64,000 nucleotides of DNA from contig DASUGU010000134.1 of NCBI GenBank assembly GCA_036273855.1, positions 98,161-162,160 on the forward strand, given 5' to 3'. This DNA is from DATEPR01 sp036273855 (lineage in GTDB: Bacteria > Actinomycetota > Actinomycetes > Mycobacteriales > Pseudonocardiaceae). Both the position numbers and the translations under genes were made by a program. Positions within the stretch are counted from its first letter, which is position 1. Each line of letters starts with the position of its first letter. Positions 19,153 to 27,865 of this stretch are shown piece by piece. The notes beneath the pieces were generated by a model. The model saw only the letters and a program-made list of their open reading frames with translations. It searched no databases and was not told the origin of the DNA.

Positions 19153-20440
19153 CGAGCACCTTCTCTCGTTCCCGTTCGTCGTCGCTGACCGCGATCCGGC
19201 TGGTGGCGTAGCGCAGCAGCGGCGGCGCCATCAGCGAGGTGACGATCGCGACCAGCACGATGATCGTGTACGTGGCGGTGTTCAACACGCCCAACTGGAG
19301 CCCGACCGTCGCGACGATCACCTCGATCACGCCGCGCGCGTTGAGCCCGGCGCCGAGGGCGAGGCTCTTCCAGTGGTCGAGCCTGGCGGTGCGGGCACCC
19401 GCGTACGCGCCGGCGAACTTGCCGACGATCGCGAGCACCAGTACGGCGAACGCCGAGGCGAGCACCGAGGGCCTGCCGAGTTGGGTCAGGTCCATCCGCA
19501 GGCCCGCGGTGGCGAAGTAGATCGGCGCCAGCACGGCCATCACCAGCGTGCGCACCGGCGCCAGCCGCTCCCGGTCGACCCAGCGGGACGAACCGATCAG
19601 CAGGCCGCACAGCAGCGTGCCGAGCACCGGTTCCATGCCCAGCGCCTGACAACCGGCGGCGGCGAGCAGCAGCAGGGCCACCGCGGTGGCCACGCTCACC
19701 CGGGGTTGCTCGGACTTGGCGGACAGCCGCAGCGCCGTGTTGACCACCGGCCGCCCGACCACGACCGTCAGCACGAGCACGGCCAGCAGGCTGGCGACGG
19801 ACAGCACGATGTGCCCGGCCCGCAGGCCGGTGGTGGCCAGCGCCGACACCAGCGACAGCAGCAGCCAGCCGACGATGTCGCTCAGCGTCGCGGCACTCAT
19901 GATCAGCTGGCCGATGTCGCGGTGCAGCAGGCGCATCTCCAGCAGGGTCTTGGCGATCACCGGGATCGCGCTGACGCACATCGCCACACCGATGAACGAG
20001 GCGAACACGACCCGGTGGGTGCCGGACGTGAGCAGGAACGCCGGCAGCACGAAACCCAGGGCGACACCCAGCGCCAGCGGCACCACCAGCCCGCCGATGC
20101 CGACCAACGCCCCGGTGGATGCCGTGCGGCGCACCAGTTTCAGGTCGATGCTCATGCCGGTGATGCCGACCAGCAGCAGGACGCCGAGCTGGCCGACGGC
20201 GTCCAGCAGGTGCTGTTGGGCCGGCAGGTGCGGGAACAGCCAGGCCGACACCGTCGGCGTCAGGTGAGCCAGCACCGACGGGCCGATGAGGACACCCGCG
20301 GCCAGTTCGCCGACCACGGCTGGCATGCGCAGCCGGACGGCGACCTGGCCGAGGCCGAGCGCCAGTCCGAGCAGCAGTCCGAGCTGGAGCAGCAACACCA
20401 GCATGGAGTGCGCGCTGATCGGGGGTATCGGACTAGTCAT
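19145..20440 (-). CDS. CPA2-type cation/proton antiporter
   Basis: A 431-residue membrane protein with about 12 hydrophobic segments and Kef/NapA-type signatures: VVGELAAGVLIGPSVL near residues 40-55, DLKLVRR, VSAIPVIAKTLLEM and GLNARGVIEVIVATVGLQLG. It has no C-terminal RCK domain. The ATG overlaps the stop of the solute-binding protein gene by 8 bases. Antiporters of this family occur in several antibiotic clusters and may export or buffer against the product, or supply ion balance. It also could be a general K+/Na+ exchanger drawn into the operon. Confidence 0.87.
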   Translation of the reverse strand: MTSPIPPISAHSMLVLLLQLGLLLGLALGLGQVAVRLRMPAVVGELAAGVLIGPSVLAHLTPTVSAWLFPHLPAQQHLLDAVGQLGVLLLVGITGMSIDLKLVRRTASTGALVGIGGLVVPLALGVALGFVLPAFLLTSGTHRVVFASFIGVAMCVSAIPVIAKTLLEMRLLHRDIGQLIMSAATLSDIVGWLLLSLVSALATTGLRAGHIVLSVASLLAVLVLTVVVGRPVVNTALRLSAKSEQPRVSVATAVALLLLAAAGCQALGMEPVLGTLLCGLLIGSSRWVDRERLAPVRTLVMAVLAPIYFATAGLRMDLTQLGRPSVLASAFAVLVLAIVGKFAGAYAGARTARLDHWKSLALGAGLNARGVIEVIVATVGLQLGVLNTATYTIIVLVAIVTSLMAPPLLRYATSRIAVSDDEREREKVLGE

Positions 20441-22202
20441 CGACGTAGTACCACTTCTCTGGGTTGATCATGCCGAGTGGGTTGATCGGTTCGAAGCCGC
20501 GCAGGTTGTTCGCCACCTCGAACAGCCGGATCGGGAAGTTCGGGTTGAAGATGACCGGGGCCTGCTCGGCGATGAAGTCCTGGTACTCGTACAGGACGTC
20601 GAGGTCGTCCGTGGTGACCGTGCGTTCGATCAGGTCGTCGGCGGCCGGGTCGTGGTAGTGCCCGAAGTTGCCGCCCGCGTCGGTGCGGAACAGGATCTCG
20701 CCCGTCGGGTGGTGATACACCCAGCCGCCGTTCCAGCAGCACATCTCCCACCGGCACGGGGTTTCGTCGGTCGGATAGCACGGCGCGTCCTCGGCCACCA
20801 GGACCGAGCCGTACACCTCCGCCAACCGCAGCTCGATGCCGGCGGCCGCCGCGTCCTCGCGGTACCGGGTCATCAGGCGGGTCAGCGCCGGCCGGCCCTC
20901 GGCGTAGCGCAGCAGCAGGCTCAGCCTGGTGCCGGCCGGTATGCCCTCGCCCGCCTTGTCCGGGTCGACGCACACGGCGGGCGTCGTGCTGGTGTCCCAG
21001 CCGTGGTCGGCCAGCAGTTGCCGGGCGTGGTCGACGTCGAAGGGCAGTGGCCAGGCGCGGCCACGCTGGCCGGGTGACACGAGATCGGTCTCCGGCCGCA
21101 TCGGGATGGGCCCGTTCTGCCGGTAGGCGTGGCCCTGGTAGATGTCACGCACGGCGGTGTCCTGGTCCAGCGTGCTCTGCAGGGCCTGGCGGACGTAGGT
21201 CTGCGCGAACAGCTTGCCGATCACCGTGGGGTTGTTGAAGTTCAGGCTGGTGTAGCGGATGCAGTAGGCCACCTGCGGCACCAGCCGGTAGTGCTCGGCC
21301 ACGGGATTGTCGGCACCCGCGGCCGCGAAGCTGAGCGGCAGGTAGCCGACCTGGACCGGCTCGTCGTGGCCCGGTCCGGCCTGCAGCCGGGCGAACTCCT
21401 CGTCGTCGGAGGTGAACTGGATCTGCCGGAACTCGTCCAGGTACGGCTGGTGCGGGCCGGAGTAGTGCTCGTTGGGCACGAACGTGACGACGCCGTCCAA
21501 CGTGTAGCTCTTCAGTCGCCACGGCCCGCTCACCGTGCTCCAGATGGGACTGTCCGCCCACCGGGTGCGGTGCTCGTTGCTCTCGTCGACGATGTCGCCC
21601 TGCTCGGCCATCAGGTAGTCGTAGACGGCGGCCACGTCCGCCAGCCCACCCGACGCGTCGGCCGGGCCGTCGGCCGTCCGGTCCCACGACCGGGGCAGCG
21701 GGATGATCAGGCTGAGCTGGTTCATCAGCACCCAGCGCTTCGAGTACGCCTTGTCGAACGTGAAGTAGCAGGTGTCCTCGGACAGCTTCCCGTACTCGAC
21801 GCAGTTGTCCGGGAAGTAGCCGGGGGTGTACTCGCCGTACCGGGAACCCTTGACCTTCAACAGGTTCACCCAGAACAGCACGTTGTCCGCGCACAGCGTC
21901 TCGCCGTTGGACCACCGCCACGGCTTGACCTTCACCGTGACCGTGAGCCCGTCCTCGCTCCACACCGGCGGCTCGCCGATGCTGTTCGGGTAGTCGACGT
22001 CCGGGGTGCCGTCGCTGCCGAAGTAGTACAGCGGCCGGTACATCAGGGCCTGGAACTCCAGGACGTTACGGGTGCCCATCCGCTCGGCCGGACAGAACGG
22101 GAAGATCACCGCGGGTGGGAAGCCGGGGGCGCACGCCCAGGTGACCGTGCCGCCTCTGCGGGGTTGACCCGTCGTCCGCCGGCTGGTGGCTGTCTGCGTC
22201 AT
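20433..22202 (-). CDS. Family-5 extracellular solute-binding protein homologue without signal peptide
   Basis: A 589-residue SBP_bac_5-type protein (oligopeptide/nickel-binding fold). Visible pieces include RRGGTVTWACAPGFPP at the start, LEFQALMYRPLYYFG, PPVWSEDGLTVTVKVKPWRWSNGE and a C-terminal region ending FNPNFPIRLFEVANNLRGFEPINPLGM. The ATG at 22202 has GAGG close upstream. There is no signal peptide and no lipobox cysteine, and no ABC permease or ATPase gene lies nearby, so the protein is probably cytoplasmic. It may bind an intermediate or product (sequestration, immunity or a scaffolding role). Overlaps at both ends place it inside the biosynthetic operon. Confidence 0.8.
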   Translation of the reverse strand: MTQTATSRRTTGQPRRGGTVTWACAPGFPPAVIFPFCPAERMGTRNVLEFQALMYRPLYYFGSDGTPDVDYPNSIGEPPVWSEDGLTVTVKVKPWRWSNGETLCADNVLFWVNLLKVKGSRYGEYTPGYFPDNCVEYGKLSEDTCYFTFDKAYSKRWVLMNQLSLIIPLPRSWDRTADGPADASGGLADVAAVYDYLMAEQGDIVDESNEHRTRWADSPIWSTVSGPWRLKSYTLDGVVTFVPNEHYSGPHQPYLDEFRQIQFTSDDEEFARLQAGPGHDEPVQVGYLPLSFAAAGADNPVAEHYRLVPQVAYCIRYTSLNFNNPTVIGKLFAQTYVRQALQSTLDQDTAVRDIYQGHAYRQNGPIPMRPETDLVSPGQRGRAWPLPFDVDHARQLLADHGWDTSTTPAVCVDPDKAGEGIPAGTRLSLLLRYAEGRPALTRLMTRYREDAAAAGIELRLAEVYGSVLVAEDAPCYPTDETPCRWEMCCWNGGWVYHHPTGEILFRTDAGGNFGHYHDPAADDLIERTVTTDDLDVLYEYQDFIAEQAPVIFNPNFPIRLFEVANNLRGFEPINPLGMINPEKWYYVDD

Positions 22203-22209
22203 CTCGTCC

Positions 22210-22536
22210 TCACCGAACCTCGTACAGGCGGGAGACTCCCGCCCCGGGGTGGTCGCCGAAGCGCTGCCAGGTCTCGTCGAGCTGGATCCGGCCGTCGGCC
22301 AGCACACTCGGCACGCTGCGGCAGCGGCCGGAGATCACCTCGCCGGACTCCAGGACCATGCAGTAGGCGAAATCCAGCTTCCCGTCGGCCGCGCACGTGC
22401 CGGCCAGCGAGCCGCGCCGGGCGTGGCCGCCGGTGAACTCGCCCCAGATCAGGTCACCGTCCTGCCGGTACACGGCGAGCCGGTCGGTCTCGCCGTCCTC
22501 GGCCGGGTGGAAGCGGCGACCGTCGTAATTGATCAC
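22210..22536 (-). CDS. Small conserved protein of the type often labelled N-acetylglutamate synthase
   Basis: A 108-residue, beta-rich protein: INYDGRRFHPAEDG, LIWGEFTGGHARRGSLAGTC, LDFAYCMVLESGEVISGRC, RIQLDETWQRFG. It resembles a family of about 105-residue proteins widely annotated as N-acetylglutamate synthase, but it has no GNAT motif and is far too short for that enzyme; a lipocalin-like barrel is more plausible. The GTG start overlaps the DDAH stop (GTGA) with GAGGAG upstream, and the solute-binding protein gene follows by 7 bases. It may bind a small molecule of the pathway. Confidence 0.6.
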   Translation of the reverse strand: MINYDGRRFHPAEDGETDRLAVYRQDGDLIWGEFTGGHARRGSLAGTCAADGKLDFAYCMVLESGEVISGRCRSVPSVLADGRIQLDETWQRFGDHPGAGVSRLYEVR

Positions 22537-23345
22537 CACTCCTCCCCGCGCAGTTCCAGGACGCAGCACTTGGCGCCGCCGCCCGCCTTGAGCAGTTCGG
22601 AGAGGTCGACGCCGACCGGTTCGAAGCCGGCCTCGCGCAGCCGGGCCGCGAGCTGGGTGGCCGCCTGGGGCAGCACGACGTGCCGGCCGTCGGACACCGC
22701 GTTGAGGCCGAACACCTCGGCGTCCGCCCGGCCGACCCGGATGGCGTCCGGGTACAGCCGGCCCAGAACCTGTTGACTGGCCGGGGAGAACGCGTCCGGG
22801 TGGTACATGATCTCGTCGTCGTCGAGCACCGACAGCGCGGTGTCCAGGTGGTAGAAGTAGGGGTTCACCAGTTCCAGCGTCACCACCGGCAGACCAAGGT
22901 AATCCTCGGCTTCCGCGTGCGCGCGGCTGTCGGTGCGGAAGCCGGTGCCGGCCAGGATCCGTTGCCCGGCGACGATGAGATCGCCCTCCCCCTCGTTGAT
23001 GAACCGGGTCTGGCGGGCCGGGTAGCCGTGCTCGGTGAACCACGCCTGGTAGGCCGCCGTCTCGGCGAACCGTTGCGGGTAGCGGAACCGGGCCGTCAGG
23101 GCACGCCCGCCGACCACGGTGGCCGCGTTCGCCGCGAACACCATGTCCGGCAGCCCGGGCACCGGCGTCACGGTGTCGACCTGGTGGCCTAGCGCGACGA
23201 GCTGGGCGCGCAGCCGCTCCCACTGGACGATCGCCAGTGGCGTGTCGGTCGGCTTCGCCGGTTCCATCCACGGGTTGATGGAGTAGGTGACGTCGAAGTG
23301 GGTCGGCGGGCACATCAGGAACCGCCGCGCACTGGGTGCACGCAC
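22533..23345 (-). CDS. DDAH/arginine deiminase-superfamily amidinohydrolase
   Basis: A 270-residue protein of the dimethylargininase type. Motifs: RRFLMCPPTHFDVTYSINPWM at the N-terminus, MVFAANAATVVGG, FINEGEGDLIV (the substrate-binding acidic loop), YFYHLDTALSVL (catalytic His), and the C-terminal GGGAKCCVLEL with the catalytic cysteine (Cys260 or Cys261). Family members hydrolyse guanidines to ureido or amine products, for example methylarginine to citrulline. The GTG at 23345 has GGAGG seven bases upstream. In the cluster it could free citrulline or an ornithine-like amine, or act on a guanidine-bearing intermediate; no amidinotransferase is seen. Confidence 0.87.
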   Translation of the reverse strand: MRAPSARRFLMCPPTHFDVTYSINPWMEPAKPTDTPLAIVQWERLRAQLVALGHQVDTVTPVPGLPDMVFAANAATVVGGRALTARFRYPQRFAETAAYQAWFTEHGYPARQTRFINEGEGDLIVAGQRILAGTGFRTDSRAHAEAEDYLGLPVVTLELVNPYFYHLDTALSVLDDDEIMYHPDAFSPASQQVLGRLYPDAIRVGRADAEVFGLNAVSDGRHVVLPQAATQLAARLREAGFEPVGVDLSELLKAGGGAKCCVLELRGEEW

Positions 23346-23347
23346 GT

Positions 23348-24592
23348 TCAGTCCTCCAGAGTGACGTCGATGCGGTCGGCCAACTCGTTCATCCGGGCGA
23401 ACGCGCCGTCCCCGGATGTGCCGGTGGTGCCGAGGAAACCGAAGATGGTGTTGCCGTCGGGCGGCCGCAGGATCCGGTCGCCGGGCCGCGCGGTGATCTT
23501 CAGCAGGAACACGTCGTCCGCCTCGCTCACCTCGGTGGGCACGTCGATCCGCCGGATCACGCCGCCGTCGCAGATCAGGCACATCGCGGCGATGTGCGTC
23601 CCGGTCGGCCAGTAGTGCCGGACCGGCGGCCGCTCGCCCCGACCCACGTCCACGACGGACCGGATCGGGTCGTAGTCGGCGGTGATCCTGGCGATCATGT
23701 CCAGGCCGCCGCCGCCCACCCTGGCCGCGATCTCCAGCAGGTGCGGCTCTCCGTGGTGGAAGCGCACCTCGGCGTGCATCACGCTGCGCCGCAGGCCCTG
23801 TGCGTGGGCCGCAGCCTTGACCACCTGGTGCACCTTGGCCAGTTGCTCGACGGGCAGTGAGGTCGGTGCGTGGTGCACGTCGTCGTCGAAGTTCTGGCCC
23901 TCGTCGGTGATCCGGTCGACCACCGAACCCAGGTACACCTCGTCGTCCCAGGCGAGCGCCTCCATGAGGTACTCCTTGCCGTCCAGGAACGACTCCACGA
24001 GCAGGCCGACCGGTCCGAGGTCGACGCCGTCGGCCTCGGAGGTGAGCCAGAACATGTCCTGGATGCCGGCACTGGCGGTCTCGAACCGCTCCGCCAGCTG
24101 CGTCGGGTCGTCCACCCGGTACACATGGTGGCTGCCGGCGCCCAGCGTCGGCTTGAGCACGCACGGGTAGCCGAACTCCTCGCCGGCGGCCAGCGCGTCC
24201 GCCTGGTCGGTGACGAACCGGTAGGCCGGGATCGGCACCCCGGCGCGCTCGTAGGACTGGCGCATCAGGAGTTTGTTGCGGCTGTTGCGGGCCGCGTCCA
24301 CGCCGATGGTGGGCAGCCCGAGCGCCTCGGCGACGGCGGCCACCGCGATCACGGCGGCCTCGGAGAACGTGATCACGCCGTCGAACCGCTGCGTCGCGTG
24401 CCAGGTGCGGGCACACTCGATCATGTCGTCGATCTTCTTCGTGCCGACCAGCCGGTAGTGGTCGGCCGGCCAGAAGTCGGCCGTGCCCTCGCCGTTCATC
24501 ACGTAGAGGTCGACGCCGAGGTCCTGCACCTGCCGGTACCGGGAGTGGTAGTAGTCGAGGTACTGGCGGGTCTCGATGGCCAGCAGTTTCAT
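23348..24592 (-). CDS. ATP-grasp ligase (first in operon)
   Basis: A 414-residue ATP-grasp protein of the carbamoyl-phosphate synthase-like/BL00235 type. The N-terminal domain is MKLLAIETRQYLDYYHSRYRQ; ATP-grasp parts are NKLLMRQSYERAGVPIPAY, YPCVLKPTLGAGSHHVYRV, VESFLDGKEYLMEA and HLLEIAARVGGGGLDMIARI. The C-terminal domain ends GNTIFGFLGTTGTSGDGAFAR. The ATG overlaps the MetRS-like stop (ATGA). Its position directly after the hydrazine synthetase pair suggests it uses the new hydrazino acid or its product as carboxylate or amine partner. Confidence 0.85.
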   Translation of the reverse strand: MKLLAIETRQYLDYYHSRYRQVQDLGVDLYVMNGEGTADFWPADHYRLVGTKKIDDMIECARTWHATQRFDGVITFSEAAVIAVAAVAEALGLPTIGVDAARNSRNKLLMRQSYERAGVPIPAYRFVTDQADALAAGEEFGYPCVLKPTLGAGSHHVYRVDDPTQLAERFETASAGIQDMFWLTSEADGVDLGPVGLLVESFLDGKEYLMEALAWDDEVYLGSVVDRITDEGQNFDDDVHHAPTSLPVEQLAKVHQVVKAAAHAQGLRRSVMHAEVRFHHGEPHLLEIAARVGGGGLDMIARITADYDPIRSVVDVGRGERPPVRHYWPTGTHIAAMCLICDGGVIRRIDVPTEVSEADDVFLLKITARPGDRILRPPDGNTIFGFLGTTGTSGDGAFARMNELADRIDVTLED

Positions 24593-26166
24593 GACGCTCC
24601 TCCGGTTGCGTCGACCCCCGGCAGCCGGGGCAGTGCGAAGGTGGCGACGGTGGCCGGTGCGTCGTCGGTCAGGCTCAGGTCGACCTTGGCCTCGACGGAC
24701 CGTTCGGCCGTGTCGATCAGGATCGGTGCCGCGCCGGCGAGCAGCGTGCGGACCTCCAGCAGCAGGTCGCCCGGTGCCGTGCGGTCGTCGTCGGCCAGTG
24801 CGCACAACCGGTCCAGATGAGTCAGCACGGTCTCGGTGGCCCTGCTCATGCTGTAGCCGGGCAGGGCGTAACAGCCGTGGAACCGGTCCAACATCGCCGT
24901 ACTCCGGCTGATGCCGGCGGAAGTCGTGCACACTTCGGCAGGTTGGTCCGCGCCGGCCCGTGCGACCGCGTCGGCGAGCCGGTTCCACGGCGTGACCAGC
25001 CGCTCGGTGACGACCCGGTGCAGCGCGTCACTGGTGTACGTGGTGCGCTGGTGTTCCGGTGCGGTGAGCGCCAGGTAGAAGCGGGCCAGGTCCCTGGGCA
25101 CGTCGGCCAGCAGTTCGCCGGTACGGACCAGGTGGTTGCGGCTGGTGGAGAACTTGCCGTCACCCAGGTTGTAGAACTCGTTGCACACGTTGGCGGTGGG
25201 GAGGACGTAGCGGTCCCCGTGCGCCATCAGCAGCACCAGGTCCATCAGGCCCCAGTGGTAGACGTTGTCGAAGCCGTGGAAGTAGACGACCTCGGCGTCG
25301 TGCTCGGCCCGCCAGTGCTCGTCCACCGCCACTGTGGACTCACCGAGCTGGCCGGCCGACCACCACGTGCTGTACATGACGGCCGGCATGGCCTCGATCC
25401 ACGGGTACAACAGCTGTCCCGGCGTCTCGGCGAACGGAGCCGGAACGCCCCACGTGCCGGGCATGGTGATCGGGATGTCGGGCAGCCGCCTGGCCAGCAG
25501 CTCGTGGATGAGCTGCATCGCGTGCGGGCGCCAGCGGCCCAGTTGCGTGGCGTAGTAGGTGGTGAGCCGGTCGCGGTAGTCCTCCATGGGTAGCACCAGA
25601 ATCTGGGTGTCCCGATAGGACACCGGGTCATCCGGATCGAGCGTGGCGTGCGGGTCGAGCAGTTCGTCGAAGTTGTTCGGGTGACCGCAGCCCTCGCAGG
25701 CGCCGCCGCTGCTGCCGGCCAGGCACACCGGGCAGGTGCCGGACACGAGCCCGTCGAACAGGTAGGTGCCCGAGCGGGTCGCCACCGGCAGCCGGACCGT
25801 CTTCAACGCCAACCGGCCCGCCGCGTGCAGCGCGGTGACGAAGTCGAGCACCGTGCGGCGGTAGGTGTCGTCGATCGGCGGCAGGCCCGCCATCGAGATG
25901 CCCATCGCGCTCAGCGACCGCTGGATGGCCTCGGCCGACCCGGCACACAGCCGTGCCGGCGTCGTGTCCTGCCGCCGCGCGGTGGTCACCACGTAGCTCT
26001 GGCTGTCGTCGGTGCACGTCGTGTAGATCACCTGCCGGCCGATGGCCCGCAGGTACCTGGCGTGCACGTCGCCCGCCAGGTACGGACCTGCCAGGTGACC
26101 CAGATGCAGGTCCCCGTTGGGGGTGGGCGTCGCCGCGACGACGATCACCTTGGGTGAGCCGGACAT
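24589..26166 (-). CDS. MetRS-like amino acid-activating subunit of a hydrazine synthetase
   Basis: A 525-residue class I aminoacyl-tRNA synthetase paralogue. It keeps HLGH (residues 21-24), a zinc knuckle CPVC...CEGC near 145-160, MetRS-type WIEAMPAVMYSTWW and the KMSKS-equivalent KFSTS (about 337). It stops soon after the helical bundle and lacks a normal anticodon-recognition extension. In s56-p1 (Spb40) and triacsin (Tri28) pathways such a domain, fused to a cupin, activates an amino acid and esterifies N6-hydroxylysine before rearrangement to an N-N bond. Here the partner cupin gene ends immediately before this start (TAGATG). The amino acid used cannot be read from sequence. Confidence 0.9.
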   Translation of the reverse strand: MSGSPKVIVVAATPTPNGDLHLGHLAGPYLAGDVHARYLRAIGRQVIYTTCTDDSQSYVVTTARRQDTTPARLCAGSAEAIQRSLSAMGISMAGLPPIDDTYRRTVLDFVTALHAAGRLALKTVRLPVATRSGTYLFDGLVSGTCPVCLAGSSGGACEGCGHPNNFDELLDPHATLDPDDPVSYRDTQILVLPMEDYRDRLTTYYATQLGRWRPHAMQLIHELLARRLPDIPITMPGTWGVPAPFAETPGQLLYPWIEAMPAVMYSTWWSAGQLGESTVAVDEHWRAEHDAEVVYFHGFDNVYHWGLMDLVLLMAHGDRYVLPTANVCNEFYNLGDGKFSTSRNHLVRTGELLADVPRDLARFYLALTAPEHQRTTYTSDALHRVVTERLVTPWNRLADAVARAGADQPAEVCTTSAGISRSTAMLDRFHGCYALPGYSMSRATETVLTHLDRLCALADDDRTAPGDLLLEVRTLLAGAAPILIDTAERSVEAKVDLSLTDDAPATVATFALPRLPGVDATGGAS

Positions 26167-26535
26167 CTAGGCGCCTGCCTTGTCCCTCGTGGCGAAGCGG
26201 TCGGCCATGTCGGCGTCCCACCAGACGGCGTACATCTGGAACTCGCCAGGGCCGTCGTTCACGACCTGGTGCTCGACCCTCGGCGGGAAGTGCACGATGT
26301 CGCCCGCGGTGAACGGCAGCCGCCTGCCCTCGCAGATGATGTCGGCGGCCCCGGTCATGGCCACCCAGATCTCGTACTCGTGGTGGCCGTGCGCACCCGA
26401 GGACGCGCCCGGCGCGACCACGCACCACGAGCCCTCGAACGGAGCGTTGAGCGCGGGCCAGGGCAGCAGGCGCTCGGCGTTCAGGCCGTTGTCCGGTCGC
26501 AGGTTGACCCGGTCGAACTTGCGGATCTCCATCAT
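26167..26535 (-). CDS. Cupin subunit of hydrazine synthetase
   Basis: A 122-residue single cupin. The metal site is clear: HGHHEYE (His49, His51, His52, Glu55) and a second motif PPRVEHQV (His89). Fused counterparts hold zinc and rearrange the O-aminoacyl-N6-hydroxylysine ester to the N-N linked product. The start is chosen as ATG 26535, overlapping the hydroxylase stop, with GGAG seven bases upstream; GTG 26538 and ATG 26532 are also in frame. Its stop abuts the MetRS-like start, so the two probably act as one split enzyme. Confidence 0.87.
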   Translation of the reverse strand: MMEIRKFDRVNLRPDNGLNAERLLPWPALNAPFEGSWCVVAPGASSGAHGHHEYEIWVAMTGAADIICEGRRLPFTAGDIVHFPPRVEHQVVNDGPGEFQMYAVWWDADMADRFATRDKAGA

Positions 26536-27848
26536 CACTGTGCTCCTTGGGCGGTTTCGGCCAGCGGCGTGCTGACCAGCAGGGGCGGTTGTGGTCTGCG
26601 GTCGGCGAGCAGGTCGGTGACGATCTCCTCGGCCCGCGCGGCCAGCACGGACAGCAGGGAGTCGGCGATGCCGTGCGTCGCCTCGTTCACGCCCTGCAGG
26701 TGACAGGTGCCGGTGAACGTGGGCGGCAGGGCCATCCGGTAGCTGCGGTTGACCGTGATCGCGCCCAGTTCCAGCGCCGACGCGATGTCCGTGACGATCT
26801 TCGGCATGTGCCGGACGAAACCGGTGCCCAGCAGCACCACGTCACAGCGCAGTTCACTCGGGACACCGGTCTTGCGGTCGACCAGGGTCAGCACGACGTC
26901 CGCACCGTCGTGGTCGGCGTTCACCACGTCGACCATCGGGATCATCCGCAGCCGCTCGGTACCGGTGAGCCGTTCCACGTACATCTGGCGGTACAAGGTG
27001 TCCAGCATGTCCGGGGTGAGGCCGGCGTAGTTGGTGCGGTGCATCTCGCGCAGCAACTGTTCCCGCGCCTCCGGCCGGGCCGAGTAGAAGTGGTCCACGA
27101 ACGACGGGTAGAACAGCTCGTTGGTGAACCTGCTGATCTCGTAGGCGTTCAGCCCGATGGAGCGCATCACCATGCTGCACTGCGCCTGCGGGAACGCCTG
27201 GTGGGCCGCCCACAGCATCTCCGCGGCACTCTGCGCGCCGCCGATCACCGCGATCCGGCGGGTCCGGTCACGGTCGAACTCGGCGAGCCGGGCGGAGAAC
27301 TCGGTGCTGTGCACGACGAGTTCGCGCGGCAGCCCGGCGAACGTGTCCGGGATGTACGGGTCACGCCCTGCCCCGACGACCAGGTGGCGGCACACCACGG
27401 CACCGCCGTCGGCGAACTGGACGATCCACTCTCCCCCGCCGTCGGCGGCACCGAACGGCTGCACGGACACGCACCGGCGGCCGTACTCGATCCGCACGTT
27501 CGGCAGCGACTTCGCCACCCAGGCCAGGTAGCCGGAGATCTCCATCCGGTACGGGGTGAAGCTGCCCAGGTTGACGAACTGGTCGAGCCGTCCCACCGAG
27601 TGCAGGTAGTTGACGAAACTGAAGGCGCTGCGCGGGTTGCGCAACGTCACCAGGTCCTTGAGGAACGACACCTGGCTCTGCGCCCAGGGCATCAGCATGC
27701 CCCGCTGCCAGACCACGTCGTCCTGCTGTTCGACGATCAGCGTGTCGCCGGCCAGTTCCTGCTTGGCCAGTTCCTCGACGGCCACGCCGAGCGCCAGCCC
27801 GGACGGTCCGGCGCCGATCGCCAGCAACTCGACTTCCTGATAGCGCAT
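26535..27848 (-). CDS. Lysine N6-hydroxylase (SidA/IucD family flavin monooxygenase)
   Basis: A 437-residue N-hydroxylating monooxygenase: FAD site AIGAGPSGLALGVA near the N-terminus, WAQSQVSFLKDLVTLRNPRSAFSFVNYL with the substrate-site motif, NADPH site RIAVIGGAQSAAEM, and the DVVLLGTGF segment replacing the usual ATGY. The ATG has GGAGAG upstream. The family oxidises the side-chain amine of lysine or ornithine; lysine is chosen because it lies directly upstream of the cupin/MetRS-like pair, whose known substrate is N6-hydroxylysine. No siderophore synthetase is near. It follows the ACP by 17 bases and overlaps the cupin gene. Confidence 0.9.
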   Translation of the reverse strand: MRYQEVELLAIGAGPSGLALGVAVEELAKQELAGDTLIVEQQDDVVWQRGMLMPWAQSQVSFLKDLVTLRNPRSAFSFVNYLHSVGRLDQFVNLGSFTPYRMEISGYLAWVAKSLPNVRIEYGRRCVSVQPFGAADGGGEWIVQFADGGAVVCRHLVVGAGRDPYIPDTFAGLPRELVVHSTEFSARLAEFDRDRTRRIAVIGGAQSAAEMLWAAHQAFPQAQCSMVMRSIGLNAYEISRFTNELFYPSFVDHFYSARPEAREQLLREMHRTNYAGLTPDMLDTLYRQMYVERLTGTERLRMIPMVDVVNADHDGADVVLTLVDRKTGVPSELRCDVVLLGTGFVRHMPKIVTDIASALELGAITVNRSYRMALPPTFTGTCHLQGVNEATHGIADSLLSVLAARAEEIVTDLLADRRPQPPLLVSTPLAETAQGAQ

Positions 27849-27865
27849 GACAAATCTCTCCAGAC

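Noticed and set aside
22210..22536. N-acetylglutamate synthase
   Set aside because: The name is common for this short family, but there is no acetyl-CoA-binding motif and the length is far too small.
24589..26166. Housekeeping or resistance methionyl-tRNA synthetase
   Set aside because: It sits next to a cupin and a lysine hydroxylase, lacks the C-terminal tRNA-binding extension and has a modified KMSKS, matching hydrazine synthetase domains.
26535..27848. Siderophore biosynthesis locus
   Set aside because: An N-hydroxylase plus NRPS could suggest a hydroxamate siderophore, but no acyl/formyl transferase, NIS synthetase, iron transporter or ferric reductase is present.
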